The position numbers were made by a program, and so were the translations under genes. DNA of 62,482 nt from Candidatus Gastranaerophilales bacterium (lineage in GTDB: Bacteria > Cyanobacteriota > Vampirovibrionia > Gastranaerophilales > Gastranaerophilaceae), in NCBI GenBank assembly GCA_944325085.1, contig CALUYT010000038.1, positions 1 through 62,482 of the forward strand, written 5' to 3'. The notes beneath the pieces are model-generated. The model was not told where the DNA came from and did no database searches. It saw only the letters and a list, made by a program, of their open reading frames with translations. Positions 34,610 through 42,801 of this stretch are shown piece after piece (within the stretch, counting starts at the first letter, position 1; every line of letters starts with the position of its first letter).

Positions 34610-34646
34610 AAAAAACCATGTAAGAAATATCTTACATGGTTTTTTT
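34610..34646. terminator. Bidirectional terminator after hppA
   Basis: AACCATGTAAG / CTTACATGGTT stem with A6 before and T7 after, between hppA and the convergent gene ending at 34649. Confidence 0.92.
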
Positions 34647-34648
34647 AT

Positions 34649-34894
34649 TTATAATTCCTTTGCAAAAACATTACATAAATGTTCCATTTCAGCTTGTGCA
34701 AGATACGAACGAGCTAATAAATACTCTTTAGATGTTAAATGTTGAGCTTGTTGTTCAAAATTTAATTTTACAGAATCAATTTCTTTTAACGCTTCTGATA
34801 CATTTGCATTAACTTTAACATTCTTTATTTCAGAAGGAACAATATTATTTATAGTTTTATTACTATGAGCTAAATTATTTAATTTAATCTTCAT
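34649..34894 (-). CDS. Small helical protein of unknown function
   Basis: An 81-residue protein, MKIKLNNLAHSNKTINNIVP at the start, then a Glu/Ala/Leu-rich helical part (SEALKEIDSVKLNFEQQAQ and LARSYLAQAEMEHLCNVFA). I place the start at the ATG at 34894, eight bases after TTGAGG; the frame extends to a TTG further out that would itself contain the ribosome site. No family is recognised. Confidence 0.55.
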   Translation of the reverse strand: MKIKLNNLAHSNKTINNIVPSEIKNVKVNANVSEALKEIDSVKLNFEQQAQHLTSKEYLLARSYLAQAEMEHLCNVFAKEL

Positions 34895-34966
34895 ATAAAA
34901 ATACCTCAAAAAATTTTACTATACTATAATAATATAAGAGTAAACAAAATTTTTTTTGATAGAAAT

Positions 34967-35458
34967 ATGACAAAATTTACACAAATAAAAATAGAAGAAA
35001 TTCCAGAACTTGCCAAATTAACAAGCTCAATTTGGCACGAATATTGGACACAAATTCTATCTGATGCGCAAATTGACTATATGGTAGAAAAATTTCAATC
35101 CGAAAACGCTATTTTTAATCAATATAAAAATGAAAATTATACATACTATTATATAAATGAAGATGATAAAAATATTGGATATTTTGGATTATCTGATAAA
35201 AAAGATTACTTATTTTTATCAAAATTATATATATCAAAAGACTATAGACACAAAGGTTTAGGGACTAAAGCCTTTGAAAAAATAAAAGAAATTGCAAGGG
35301 AAAAAAACTATAAATCAATACAATTAACCGTCAATAAATATAACAAAAATACAATTTCTGCATATGATAAATGGGGATTTAAAACAATAGATGCAGTTGT
35401 AACAGATATTGGAAACGGCTTTGTAATGGATGATTATATTATGGAATACAAATTATAA
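34967..35458 (+). CDS. GNAT-family N-acetyltransferase
   Basis: A 163-residue GNAT protein. The acetyl-CoA-binding signature is in LYISKDYRHKGLGTKAFEKIKEIA (Arg/His-x-x-Gly-x-Gly), followed by a beta-bulge and ISAYDKWGFKTID. The N-terminal ITQIKI/IWHEYWTQILSDAQIDYMV segment is the substrate arm seen in GNATs acting on small molecules. Substrate unknown. No clear ribosome site precedes the ATG. Confidence 0.85.
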   Translation: MTKFTQIKIEEIPELAKLTSSIWHEYWTQILSDAQIDYMVEKFQSENAIFNQYKNENYTYYYINEDDKNIGYFGLSDKKDYLFLSKLYISKDYRHKGLGTKAFEKIKEIAREKNYKSIQLTVNKYNKNTISAYDKWGFKTIDAVVTDIGNGFVMDDYIMEYKL

Positions 35459-35544
35459 TATAATAGTGTAGCCTAATTACTGATTAAAAATTTAACATTA
35501 ACCCAAATAATACCTTATGAATTACAAACCATAAGGAGATTATT

Positions 35545-36174
35545 ATGGATAATTTCAAAAAATATATCGTTGAATTTATTGGAACTTTTTTTCTTGTATT
35601 AACAGTAGGAATGGTCACATTACTACCTGGCAACGGTGTCATTCCTGCGATTGCAATTGGTCTGATTTTAATGATTATGGTGTATAGTGGAGGTTACATA
35701 TCAGGTGGACATTACAATCCTGTAGTTTCTTTAGCTGCCGCACTTTCCGGAAGTTTATCCGGCAATTTGCTTATACCATATATAATATCTCAAGTCTTAG
35801 GCTCAATATTAGCAAGTATTGTAATAATGACTTTTTGTGAACTACCTGCTATCACAACTTGTCCATATTCATTACTACAAGTTTTTGTAGGTGAAGTTAT
35901 ATTTACATTTGCGCTTTGCTATGTAGTACTTTTAACTGCGACAACAAACGAAACTAAAGGAAATTCTTATTACGGACTTGCAATAGGTTCAACAGTAGCA
36001 GTTGGAGCATTTGTAGCTGGAGGTGTAATATGTTATGGAGCATTCAATCCTGCTGTTGCCATTGGTTTATTTAATCTTCATATATCCTGTATGGGTTTAA
36101 CGCTTTTAACTATATTTTCTAATATCATAGGAAGTATTCTTGCTGCATATACATTTAAATACATTACAAAATAA
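35545..36174 (+). CDS. Aquaporin/MIP-family channel
   Basis: A 209-residue six-helix channel. The two half-helix motifs are both present: HYNPVVSLAAAL near residue 57, with Val in place of Ala in NPA, and AFNPAVAIG near residue 167. It should pass water or small neutral solutes. The NPV variant and the short C-terminus are worth noting. AAGGAG lies seven bases upstream; a terminator follows. Confidence 0.9.
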   Translation: MDNFKKYIVEFIGTFFLVLTVGMVTLLPGNGVIPAIAIGLILMIMVYSGGYISGGHYNPVVSLAAALSGSLSGNLLIPYIISQVLGSILASIVIMTFCELPAITTCPYSLLQVFVGEVIFTFALCYVVLLTATTNETKGNSYYGLAIGSTVAVGAFVAGGVICYGAFNPAVAIGLFNLHISCMGLTLLTIFSNIIGSILAAYTFKYITK

Positions 36175-36181
36175 TATATAT

Positions 36182-36211
36182 AAAAGCTAAGTTTTGAACT
36201 TAGCTTTTTTT
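36182..36211 (+). terminator. Terminator after the aquaporin gene
   Basis: AAAGCTAAGTT / AACTTAGCTTT stem with a TTG loop, followed by T-rich sequence. Confidence 0.85.
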
Positions 36212-36264
36212 AAATAGCAAATTTTATATTTAGAGGTGTTTATATTACAAAACTTAAAAAAAAC

Positions 36265-36293
36265 TTGAGGTTAATAACTGACAGTTTTATAAT
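36265..36293 (+). promoter_or_regulatory. Promoter of prs
   Basis: TTGAGG, 17-base spacer, TATAAT, 41 bases before the prs ATG. Confidence 0.65.
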
Positions 36294-36334
36294 AAGTTAT
36301 GCTGGTGTGTTTTATACGAAAGGATTATTAAAAA

Positions 36335-37354
36335 ATGGCTGCAATCGAAGAAATGACTTACCCTCAACTTGAAAGAGCTATCAACCCAACACATGATATA
36401 AAATTATTTGCAGGTCGTTCAAACCCACAATTAGCACAAGAAATAGCTGATGAATTGGGAACAACAATAGGACCAATGGTTGTTAAAAACTTTGCTGACG
36501 GCGAAATATACGTTCAAGTAAAAGAAAGTGTTAGAGGTGATGATGTTTTCATTATCCAACCTGTTTGCAATCCTGTAAATGAAAATTTAATGGAATTATT
36601 AATTATTATTGATGCTTTTAAAAGAGCCAGTGCAAAAACTATAACAGCTGTAATCCCATATTATGGATACGCAAGACAAGATAGAAAAACCTCTGGACGT
36701 GAAGCCATTACAGCAAAACTTGTAGCTGATTTATTAACAACAGCAGGTGCTGATAGAGTTCTTGCAATGGATCTTCACACCGGACAAATTCAAGGATTTT
36801 TCAACATATTAGTTGACCACATTTTTGCAACTAACGTTATTGTAAACTACATTAAAGATTTGAATATTAATCCTGATGATATGGTTGCAGTATCACCTGA
36901 TATGGGCGGTGCTAATAGAACTAGACACTTTGCAAAAAAATTAGGTTGTCCGATTGCAATTATTGATAAAAGACGTGACAAACATACTGAAGCTATTGCA
37001 ACAAACGTAATAGGCGATGTAAAAGATAAAGTATGTTTAATGTTTGATGATATTATTGATACAGCAGGCACTATCTGTGAAGCTTCTAAATTGCTAAAAT
37101 CTAAAGGAGCAAAAGAAATTTATGTAGGAGCTACTCACCCTGTATTTTCTGGTCCTGCAGTTGAAAGATTAGGCTCTTCTCCTATCACAGAATGTATTGT
37201 TACAAATACAATTCCTCTTGATATGAGTAAAATGCCTGCAAATATTAAACAAATTTCTGTTGCACCATTACTTGCTCAAGCTATATCAAGAATTCACGAT
37301 GACGAATCTGTAAGTTCTTTGTTTGGTTTTGAAAAAGAAATGCAAGTTTCATAA
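36335..37354 (+). CDS. prs: Ribose-phosphate pyrophosphokinase
   Basis: A 339-residue class I PRPP synthetase. Motifs: KLFAGRSNPQLAQEI, YGYARQDRKTSGREAI (ATP and ribose phosphate loop), MDLHTGQIQGFF, SPDMGGANRTR, IDKRRDKHT, and the PRPP loop MFDDIIDTAGTI. It makes 5-phosphoribosyl diphosphate for nucleotides, His, Trp and NAD. The N-terminus is about 20 residues longer than in E. coli. AAGGA lies ten bases before the ATG. Confidence 0.96.
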   Translation: MAAIEEMTYPQLERAINPTHDIKLFAGRSNPQLAQEIADELGTTIGPMVVKNFADGEIYVQVKESVRGDDVFIIQPVCNPVNENLMELLIIIDAFKRASAKTITAVIPYYGYARQDRKTSGREAITAKLVADLLTTAGADRVLAMDLHTGQIQGFFNILVDHIFATNVIVNYIKDLNINPDDMVAVSPDMGGANRTRHFAKKLGCPIAIIDKRRDKHTEAIATNVIGDVKDKVCLMFDDIIDTAGTICEASKLLKSKGAKEIYVGATHPVFSGPAVERLGSSPITECIVTNTIPLDMSKMPANIKQISVAPLLAQAISRIHDDESVSSLFGFEKEMQVS

Positions 37355-37400
37355 GATAAAAAAATATATATTAAAGACTATAGGAAGATGAAAAAGATTA

Positions 37401-37433
37401 ATGACAATGGTTTGTAGCCATTGTCATTTTTTA
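37401..37433 (+). terminator. Terminator after prs
   Basis: ATGACAATGG / CCATTGTCAT stem, TTTGTAG loop, followed by T6. Confidence 0.88.
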
Positions 37434-37505
37434 TCTCATACATTTAGAGGATATTTTATCAAAAAATTAAAGACAATAAAAATGATACCGATATAAAATA
37501 TATAG

Positions 37506-37580
37506 ATATGAAAAACGAAAGTTTTTCATACCTCCTCCCCAAGTCTGGTAGCCGTTCTTTTTTGAAACGGCTTTTTTTTT
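37506..37580 (+). ncRNA. Candidate Yfr1-like small regulatory RNA
   Basis: About 75 bases with three parts: a perfect 10-bp hairpin TATGAAAAAC-GAAA-GTTTTTCATA (37507-37530); an unpaired stretch beginning CCTCCTCCCC (37531-37540), complementary to Shine-Dalgarno sequences; and a terminator hairpin AGCCGTT / AACGGCT followed by nine Ts. A promoter-like AAGACA, 16 bases, TATAAA (37470-37497) would start it at about 37506. It lies between the prs terminator and the next gene and contains no ORF. The layout, two hairpins around a CU-rich core, is that of cyanobacterial Yfr1; homology is inferred. Confidence 0.65.
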
Positions 37581-37674
37581 GCTTAATAATTTGTAAATAA
37601 AAATTCACAATTAAGCAATTATTTATATTTATATTACTTTAAGGCAATACAAAATAAAGTAGTGGAGGTAAATA

Positions 37675-38124
37675 ATGAACTTTTCAGTAAATTCAATGAA
37701 TCCGGCATTCAGTGGAACAATGTTAATTCCATACACTGAGATACAAAAAAAAGGCACTAAAGCAGATGAAACAATGCGCCAATTAGGACAAGAAACAGCA
37801 AAATTTGCAAAACCTGAAGATATGCAAGTAACACAAGATGGAATTTTAGTAAAAATTGATGACGCAAAAGAAAAAGAATACCAAGCAATTATTGCAAAAT
37901 ATGGTGTAAACATAAAAAAAGTAGATACTCCAATAACACAAAACAATAATGCAGACATATCAACTTATAAATTCATGGTTTCAAAATTAAACCCAGAAGA
38001 AGCAGACAAAAAAGTAGAAGAATACAAAAAGCTACAAGAACCTGAAAAAAGCAAAGAATACTTAAAAGTATATAATGAATTTAAACAAAGCCCACATGCA
38101 AATGAAAAAATAGAAAACAAATAA
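37675..38124 (+). CDS. Lineage-type protein with N-terminal AFSG motif
   Basis: A 149-residue soluble protein, starting MNFSVNSMNPAFSGTMLIPY. The rest is Lys/Glu-rich and helical with a small beta part (DGILVKIDDAKEKEYQAIIA). No signal peptide or known domain. Its Phe-x-Gly start groups it with other proteins in this window (8166, 9020, 18736, 38848, 48925). GTGGAGG lies seven bases upstream of the ATG. Function unknown. Confidence 0.65.
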   Translation: MNFSVNSMNPAFSGTMLIPYTEIQKKGTKADETMRQLGQETAKFAKPEDMQVTQDGILVKIDDAKEKEYQAIIAKYGVNIKKVDTPITQNNNADISTYKFMVSKLNPEEADKKVEEYKKLQEPEKSKEYLKVYNEFKQSPHANEKIENK

Positions 38125-38140
38125 TAATAGGAAGAAAAAT

Positions 38141-38173
38141 AAAAAGCGCAGAAAAAACCTTCTGTGCTTTTTT
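38141..38173 (+). terminator. Rho-independent terminator
   Basis: AAAAAGCGCAGAA / TTCTGTGCTTTTTT stem with one G-T pair, A-rich before and T6 after, following the 37675 gene; the convergent gene at 38202 could use it too. Confidence 0.8.
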
Positions 38174-38201
38174 ATATTGCAAGCAAAATAGATAATATCA
38201 A

Positions 38202-38720
38202 TTACCAAGACAAATATTTTATTGTACTTGCAACATTAGCGGCAGTATTTAAAACATTTGCCGCAGTATTAATCCCTGCATAATTATCACGAACAACAAC
38301 AGTATTAACAGTAGAAGGTACCGGCTCTACCCCATCATAAACATAATCTGTTAATGGATAATAAGTTGTTGAATAATAAACAGACGGATAATATAAAGAT
38401 GAATAAAAATAAGGACTATATACCAAAGGTCTATACGGTCTAAAAGGTGGTGGTGGAGGTGGTAATGGTCTTCTTGCAGTATGAATCGGATGCATAGGAG
38501 GTCTATGCATTCCTGGTCCAGCTAACGGAGGTCTATGCATGCCATGAGCTGGTCTATGAATTGGAGCTCTACCAATTCCCCCACCAGGACCATGCATACT
38601 TCCGTGAGAAAAATGTCCACCACCTGGCCCGCCAGGACCTCTATGACCTGGTGCGGCAAAGGCACAAGTTCCAAAAACTGATAAAATTACAATTGCAACA
38701 ATACACAAAACTTTTTTCAT
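38202..38720 (-). CDS. Secreted Gly/Pro/His-rich protein
   Basis: A 172-residue exported protein. I use the ATG at 38720, which gives a standard signal peptide (KKVLCIVAIVILSVFGTCAFA) and has GAAGGG upstream. The mature N-terminal half is Gly/His/Pro/Arg-rich with repeats of (M/A)HRPP and a run of six prolines; then comes a Tyr/Ser/Pro-rich stretch and an Ala/Asn-rich end. His clusters may bind metal. Low-complexity extracellular or envelope proteins of this kind have no fixed function. Its local G+C is far above its neighbours because of Gly/Pro codons. Confidence 0.65.
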   Translation of the reverse strand: MKKVLCIVAIVILSVFGTCAFAAPGHRGPGGPGGGHFSHGSMHGPGGGIGRAPIHRPAHGMHRPPLAGPGMHRPPMHPIHTARRPLPPPPPPFRPYRPLVYSPYFYSSLYYPSVYYSTTYYPLTDYVYDGVEPVPSTVNTVVVRDNYAGINTAANVLNTAANVASTIKYLSW

Positions 38721-38847
38721 ATCCAAACCCTTCAATCCTTTACACATGTTTATAACGATTATTTATTTTAATTGTTCATTTTTATTTATAATTTGAAAAC
38801 TTTTATGTTAAGATACTTATTGTTATATTATTTTAGGGATTTGTAAA

Positions 38848-40851
38848 ATGAAGATTTCTGCAATTAAAAATACAAATATTGTTTTTGGTCGTTCGCTCAA
38901 AAATGAAGAATTAGAAGAATTTAACAATCTAAAAAAAGAATGTAAAAATCTTACAAATCAAACAGGGAAATCAATATTTATAGTCCATGATGCATGCCTG
39001 CCTCAATCACCATTAAAAAACACAGGAGTAGGGAATTTATCCTCAACAGATTCAATAAACTTTTTTAAATATATGCAACCCTATATAGATTTTAATATGG
39101 TAGAAGTTCTTCCTCAAGGACAAATTGCACCTTTTAACAAACTATATTGTGCTTATACCGCAACCGCATTATCTTTAGGCAACCATCAAATAAATCCTGA
39201 ATTACTAACAACAAAAGATTTTGAAAATTTATTAACTCAAGAAGAATATTCAAAAATTGTAAATAACAACAATCTGCCACAAAAAGAAGACTTTGTTAAT
39301 TACCATAACGTTATGGATAATAACGGAAGCCAAAATAATATTCTAAAAATTGCACATGAAAGATTTAAAAAACTTCCGGAAAATTCAAATCTAAAACAGC
39401 AATATAATACCTACATACAAGAAAATGCAGATTGGTTAAACATAACAAGAAAATACGAACCTGATACAGATTTTTTCAAATTCAAACAGTTTCTAGCAGA
39501 TGAGCATTTGAAAATTGGAAAACAAAAACTTAACGATATGGGAATAAAACTATGCGGAGATTGTTTAATCGGATTTTCTTTAGACGAAGTAAATGCTTAT
39601 CCAAACGCATTTAAAAAAGATCACTTCATAGGTGATCCTGAATGGAAATTACCAGCATTAGATTATGACAGCATAACTGACCCAAATAGCGACGCTGCAA
39701 AACTGTTAAAAAGAAAAGTTCAACTATTTGCCAAAAGATATGATGCCATAAGATTTGACGTAGGTTGGGCTTATATATCACCTGTAGTAACACCAAAAGG
39801 TGAAAAACACATTCTTGATCAAAATAAAAAATACTTAAATGATAACCTCCTAAAATTTATTGAAAATGCAGTAAAAGAAATCAAAGGACAAGATTTTGAT
39901 TTACATAATTTAATGTATGAACTAGATGCAGACCCAGAAACATTTTCTATGTGGAAACCAAATTCAAGCGAACAAATAGATGCAACAAAAGGGCGAGTAA
40001 AAATATTAGGAAATACTTACATGCACTGGGATGATGAACTTGGCTGGGGAACAAATGCATCATACATAAATAGAGGTTGGAGCCCTGATGAATTTGTCTT
40101 AGGTATAGGAAACCACGACCCACAACCTCTAAGACAAATTGCTCAAGGAACTCCTGAAAAAATACTTTTACCTGACGGAAATATAATAGAAGCAGAACAT
40201 AAACAACCTGCTATAAGAGCACTTGCAAAAATATTTCACCAACCGGAATCACAATTTGAATCGCCAACAGAATTTGCAAAAGCTAAATGGGCAGATACAA
40301 TGCAAGCTAAAAACAGACAAATGTTTTATATGGATGTTTTTGGAAGAGAAGAACGTTTCGACCTGCAAGGTTTTAATACTATAGTTCATCCTGAAAAAAA
40401 TTATGCTTATAAAATTCCAACAAATTATATACAAAGCTATCAAAATGCAATTAAAGAAGGATTTGGCTTTAACATTATGGATAGTTTTGAAAGACTATTC
40501 AAATTAAAAGGATTTGACCAAAAATATCCGGACTTATTCAATAAAATTATAAAATTCAAAAATATACTCCTTGAACCGGAACCAGAAGAAATTATACAAA
40601 ACCCGAAAATAGAACCTGAACAAATAAAAAATGAGTCTAAACCAATTGCTAACACTATAAAAAAATCATCTAAAAAAGCACCTTGGATTATTGGTACAAT
40701 TTTAGCACTGGGAGCGGCAAGTGGAATATTCATAAAAAAATATTCTAATAAAAAAGGGAATATAAAACCTCAACCAAGCAATAATTCTACAGATAAAAAA
40801 CTTACTCCTCAAAATACTTATACAAAAGTTAGCATGAACAAATTTATATAA
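38848..40851 (+). CDS. Membrane-anchored GH77-like 4-alpha-glucanotransferase
   Basis: A 667-residue protein. It starts MKISAIKNTNIVFGRSLKNE, a Phe-Gly motif leader. Residues about 40-560 resemble the GH77 amylomaltase fold: FNMVEVLPQGQIAPFN, LCGDCLIGFSLDEVNAYP, and catalytic candidates D304 (RFDVGWAY), E358 (MYELDADPE) and D424 (GNHDPQ), spaced as in MalQ. The C-terminus has a Glu/Pro-rich linker and one membrane helix (PWIIGTILALGAASGIF) with a basic tail. A GH77-type enzyme tethered to the membrane is unusual. Maltodextrin transfer is inferred; the substrate is untested. Confidence 0.75.
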   Translation: MKISAIKNTNIVFGRSLKNEELEEFNNLKKECKNLTNQTGKSIFIVHDACLPQSPLKNTGVGNLSSTDSINFFKYMQPYIDFNMVEVLPQGQIAPFNKLYCAYTATALSLGNHQINPELLTTKDFENLLTQEEYSKIVNNNNLPQKEDFVNYHNVMDNNGSQNNILKIAHERFKKLPENSNLKQQYNTYIQENADWLNITRKYEPDTDFFKFKQFLADEHLKIGKQKLNDMGIKLCGDCLIGFSLDEVNAYPNAFKKDHFIGDPEWKLPALDYDSITDPNSDAAKLLKRKVQLFAKRYDAIRFDVGWAYISPVVTPKGEKHILDQNKKYLNDNLLKFIENAVKEIKGQDFDLHNLMYELDADPETFSMWKPNSSEQIDATKGRVKILGNTYMHWDDELGWGTNASYINRGWSPDEFVLGIGNHDPQPLRQIAQGTPEKILLPDGNIIEAEHKQPAIRALAKIFHQPESQFESPTEFAKAKWADTMQAKNRQMFYMDVFGREERFDLQGFNTIVHPEKNYAYKIPTNYIQSYQNAIKEGFGFNIMDSFERLFKLKGFDQKYPDLFNKIIKFKNILLEPEPEEIIQNPKIEPEQIKNESKPIANTIKKSSKKAPWIIGTILALGAASGIFIKKYSNKKGNIKPQPSNNSTDKKLTPQNTYTKVSMNKFI

Positions 40852-40864
40852 TACCTATCATAAA

Positions 40865-41224
40865 TTATTCACTATTATCTATATATGCACAAGCAATACC
40901 GTTATCCTTTAAATATGAAATGCCCCATCTATTTAATTCAATAATAGCAGGAATTAATGTTTTGCCTAATTCTGTCAATGAATATTCAGTTTTTGGTGGA
41001 ACTACAGGATATAATTTTCTTTGAACGATTCCATCTCTTTCTAATTCCTTTAACTGCTGAATTAACATTTTAGGAGTCGCATGTGATATTAACTTTTGCA
41101 GCTCATTATACCTTAATGTTTTATCTATCAAATGACCAATAATTACACCTTTATATTTCCCGCCAATAATATCCATTGTAACTTCTAATGGACATTTATA
41201 TTCAGTTTTAATTTGTTTTGTCAT
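40865..41224 (-). CDS. HxlR-family transcriptional regulator
   Basis: A 119-residue winged-helix protein: YKCPLEVTMDIIGGKYKGVII, LRYNELQKLI, TPKMLIQQLKELERDGIV and VVPPKTEYSLTELGKTL are diagnostic of HxlR. Cys at position 11 may sense thiol-reactive compounds, as in other members. It is divergent from the MBL hydrolase gene at 41345, and the 120-base gap contains tandem repeats likely to be its operator, covering its own -10 box. Confidence 0.92.
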   Translation of the reverse strand: MTKQIKTEYKCPLEVTMDIIGGKYKGVIIGHLIDKTLRYNELQKLISHATPKMLIQQLKELERDGIVQRKLYPVVPPKTEYSLTELGKTLIPAIIELNRWGISYLKDNGIACAYIDNSE

Positions 41225-41237
41225 AAAAACTCCTAAC

Positions 41238-41283
41238 TTACTTTTTAGTAAATATTATACAAAAAAGTAAATATTATACAAAA
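41238..41283. promoter_or_regulatory. HxlR operator: tandem repeats over the promoter
   Basis: AGTAAATATTATACAAAA occurs twice (41247-41264 and 41266-41283), 19 bases apart, and a palindrome TTACT-TTTT-AGTAA lies at 41238-41251. On the minus strand each repeat contains TGTATAAT, and TTGTAT and TATAAT are 16 bases apart, so the hxlR promoter lies within the repeats. Confidence 0.65.
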
Positions 41284-41344
41284 TAGTGCATTCTTGTTAT
41301 AAAAATACCAATAATATAAAATACCATAGAAAGGAGATTATATT

Positions 41345-42148
41345 ATGCAAATAACACAAATTAGAAATGCAACTATCATTGTAAACTACAACAATACCAA
41401 ATTTTTAATCGATCCTTGGTTAGGACCTAAAGAATACATGCCAGGATTTGAAGGTGCCGTTAATTTCCAAGATAGACAACCTAGAATAGACTTACCTTTT
41501 GATATAAAAGATATAATTAATGTTGATGCTGTTATTATAACTCACATACATCCAGATCATTGGGATATATACGCAAGTAACGCCATTGATAAAAAAATTA
41601 AAATTTTTGTTCAATCCCAAGAAGATAAAAATTATTTAACAAAATCCGGCTTTTTAAATATAGAAATACTAACTTTTGAAGGAGTAGAATTTAATAACAT
41701 AAGATTGTATAAAACCCCTTGCGAACATGGTAAACGCGAAATTATAGAACCAGTATGCAAAAAACTAGGAATGCCCTATGATGCAATGGGAATTATTTTT
41801 AAAAACGCAAATGAACCTACATTATATATAGCAGGTGATACTATTTGGAACAATGATATCAAAAATACAATACAAAATTTTACTCCAGAAATAATCGTAA
41901 TAAATGCTTGTGGAGCATCAATATTAAGTGGCGAAAAATTAATCATGAATATTGATGATATTTCAGAAGTACTGAAAAATACGCCAAATACAACAAAAAT
42001 AATAGCAAGCCATATGGATGCAGTAAGTCATCTTACGGTTAAAAGAAAAGACATACAAGAATTTATTAACAATAATAAAATAGAAAATTTATTACTCCCA
42101 GAAAATGGAGAAACACTTACTTTTGATACAAGAAACCAAATAAAATAA
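41345..42148 (+). CDS. MBL-fold hydrolase, UlaG/beta-lactamase-like
   Basis: A 267-residue metal-dependent hydrolase. Motifs: NATIIVNYNNTKFLIDPWLG, the metal site THIHPDHWD, YIAGDTIWN, and ASHMDAVSHLTVKRKD. The DPWLG and HMDAV features fit the UlaG-like branch that acts on lactones and related small molecules. AAAGGAG lies eight bases upstream. Being divergent from hxlR with operator-like repeats, it is the likely regulated target; induction by a reactive metabolite is plausible but inferred. Confidence 0.88.
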   Translation: MQITQIRNATIIVNYNNTKFLIDPWLGPKEYMPGFEGAVNFQDRQPRIDLPFDIKDIINVDAVIITHIHPDHWDIYASNAIDKKIKIFVQSQEDKNYLTKSGFLNIEILTFEGVEFNNIRLYKTPCEHGKREIIEPVCKKLGMPYDAMGIIFKNANEPTLYIAGDTIWNNDIKNTIQNFTPEIIVINACGASILSGEKLIMNIDDISEVLKNTPNTTKIIASHMDAVSHLTVKRKDIQEFINNNKIENLLLPENGETLTFDTRNQIK

Positions 42149-42160
42149 AATATTATAAAG

Positions 42161-42241
42161 TGTCGAAGAAGGGATTTGAACCCTCAAGGAATATCCACAC
42201 GAACCTGAATCGTGCGCGTCTACCAATTTCGCCACTTCGAC
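42161..42241 (-). tRNA. tRNA-Leu(CAG)
   Basis: A class II tRNA on the minus strand: acceptor GTCGAAG/CTTCGAC with discriminator A, D-loop GCGAAATTGGTAGACGC, anticodon loop TTCAGGT (anticodon CAG), an extended variable arm (GATATTCC region) and T arm GGGTTCAAATCCC. CCA is not encoded. Confidence 0.95.
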
Positions 42242-42297
42242 ACTTTTTATTTAAATTATAGTCCAAAAATTTAAACTATTTACTAAATATTTTGAAT

Positions 42298-42324
42298 TTG
42301 AAATTGGTATATTTATGCTAAAAT
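42298..42324 (+). promoter_or_regulatory. Promoter giving a leaderless mRNA for the 42331 gene
   Basis: TTGAAA (or an overlapping TTTGAA), about 15-16 bases, TAAAAT, then six bases (ACAATT) to the ATG at 42331. Confidence 0.5.
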
Positions 42325-42330
42325 ACAATT

Positions 42331-42723
42331 ATGAAAAACTTATTCAAAATATTTTTTATAATTTTAGCTTTTTTCATAACACTGGGAATAAACAACCAAA
42401 ACAGTGCACCGGATAATTTCATCTCAAATTCAAACGTTGCTTCTGTTATAAATAACATTACCGAAAATCTCCCAGACACAGGGACAATAGCAATTCCAAA
42501 AGAAAATGAAAATTCTATTGTCCAATCTAATTCGCAAAATCAAAAAATTCTATCTGCTACATATAGAAAAGATAGTTCTGGAATGGGTTCTTTTGATAAC
42601 TTTTCAGGACAAAATAAATATATTAAAAATTTCTTATCATCAAAATATTATAAAATTTATTTAAGCAGTTCTCATAAAATATCTCCATATCTAAAAAATG
42701 AGATCTGTACAAGAGCTCCTTAA
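42331..42723 (+). CDS. Exported or membrane-anchored protein of unknown function
   Basis: A 130-residue protein with an N-terminal hydrophobic segment (NLFKIFFIILAFFITLGI) that is either a signal peptide or an anchor, and a Ser/Asn-rich polar remainder (FDNFSGQNKYIKNFLSSKYY). No domain is recognised. There is no ribosome site; the -10 box ends six bases before the ATG. It is separate from the OadG-like gene 79 bases downstream. Confidence 0.5.
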   Translation: MKNLFKIFFIILAFFITLGINNQNSAPDNFISNSNVASVINNITENLPDTGTIAIPKENENSIVQSNSQNQKILSATYRKDSSGMGSFDNFSGQNKYIKNFLSSKYYKIYLSSSHKISPYLKNEICTRAP

Positions 42724-42801
42724 ATTCTCCTATATTTTACAATTAAAGGATATTTGATATATCCCAAATAGTAATCATACAATTAAACAGGAGAAGAAAA
42801 A

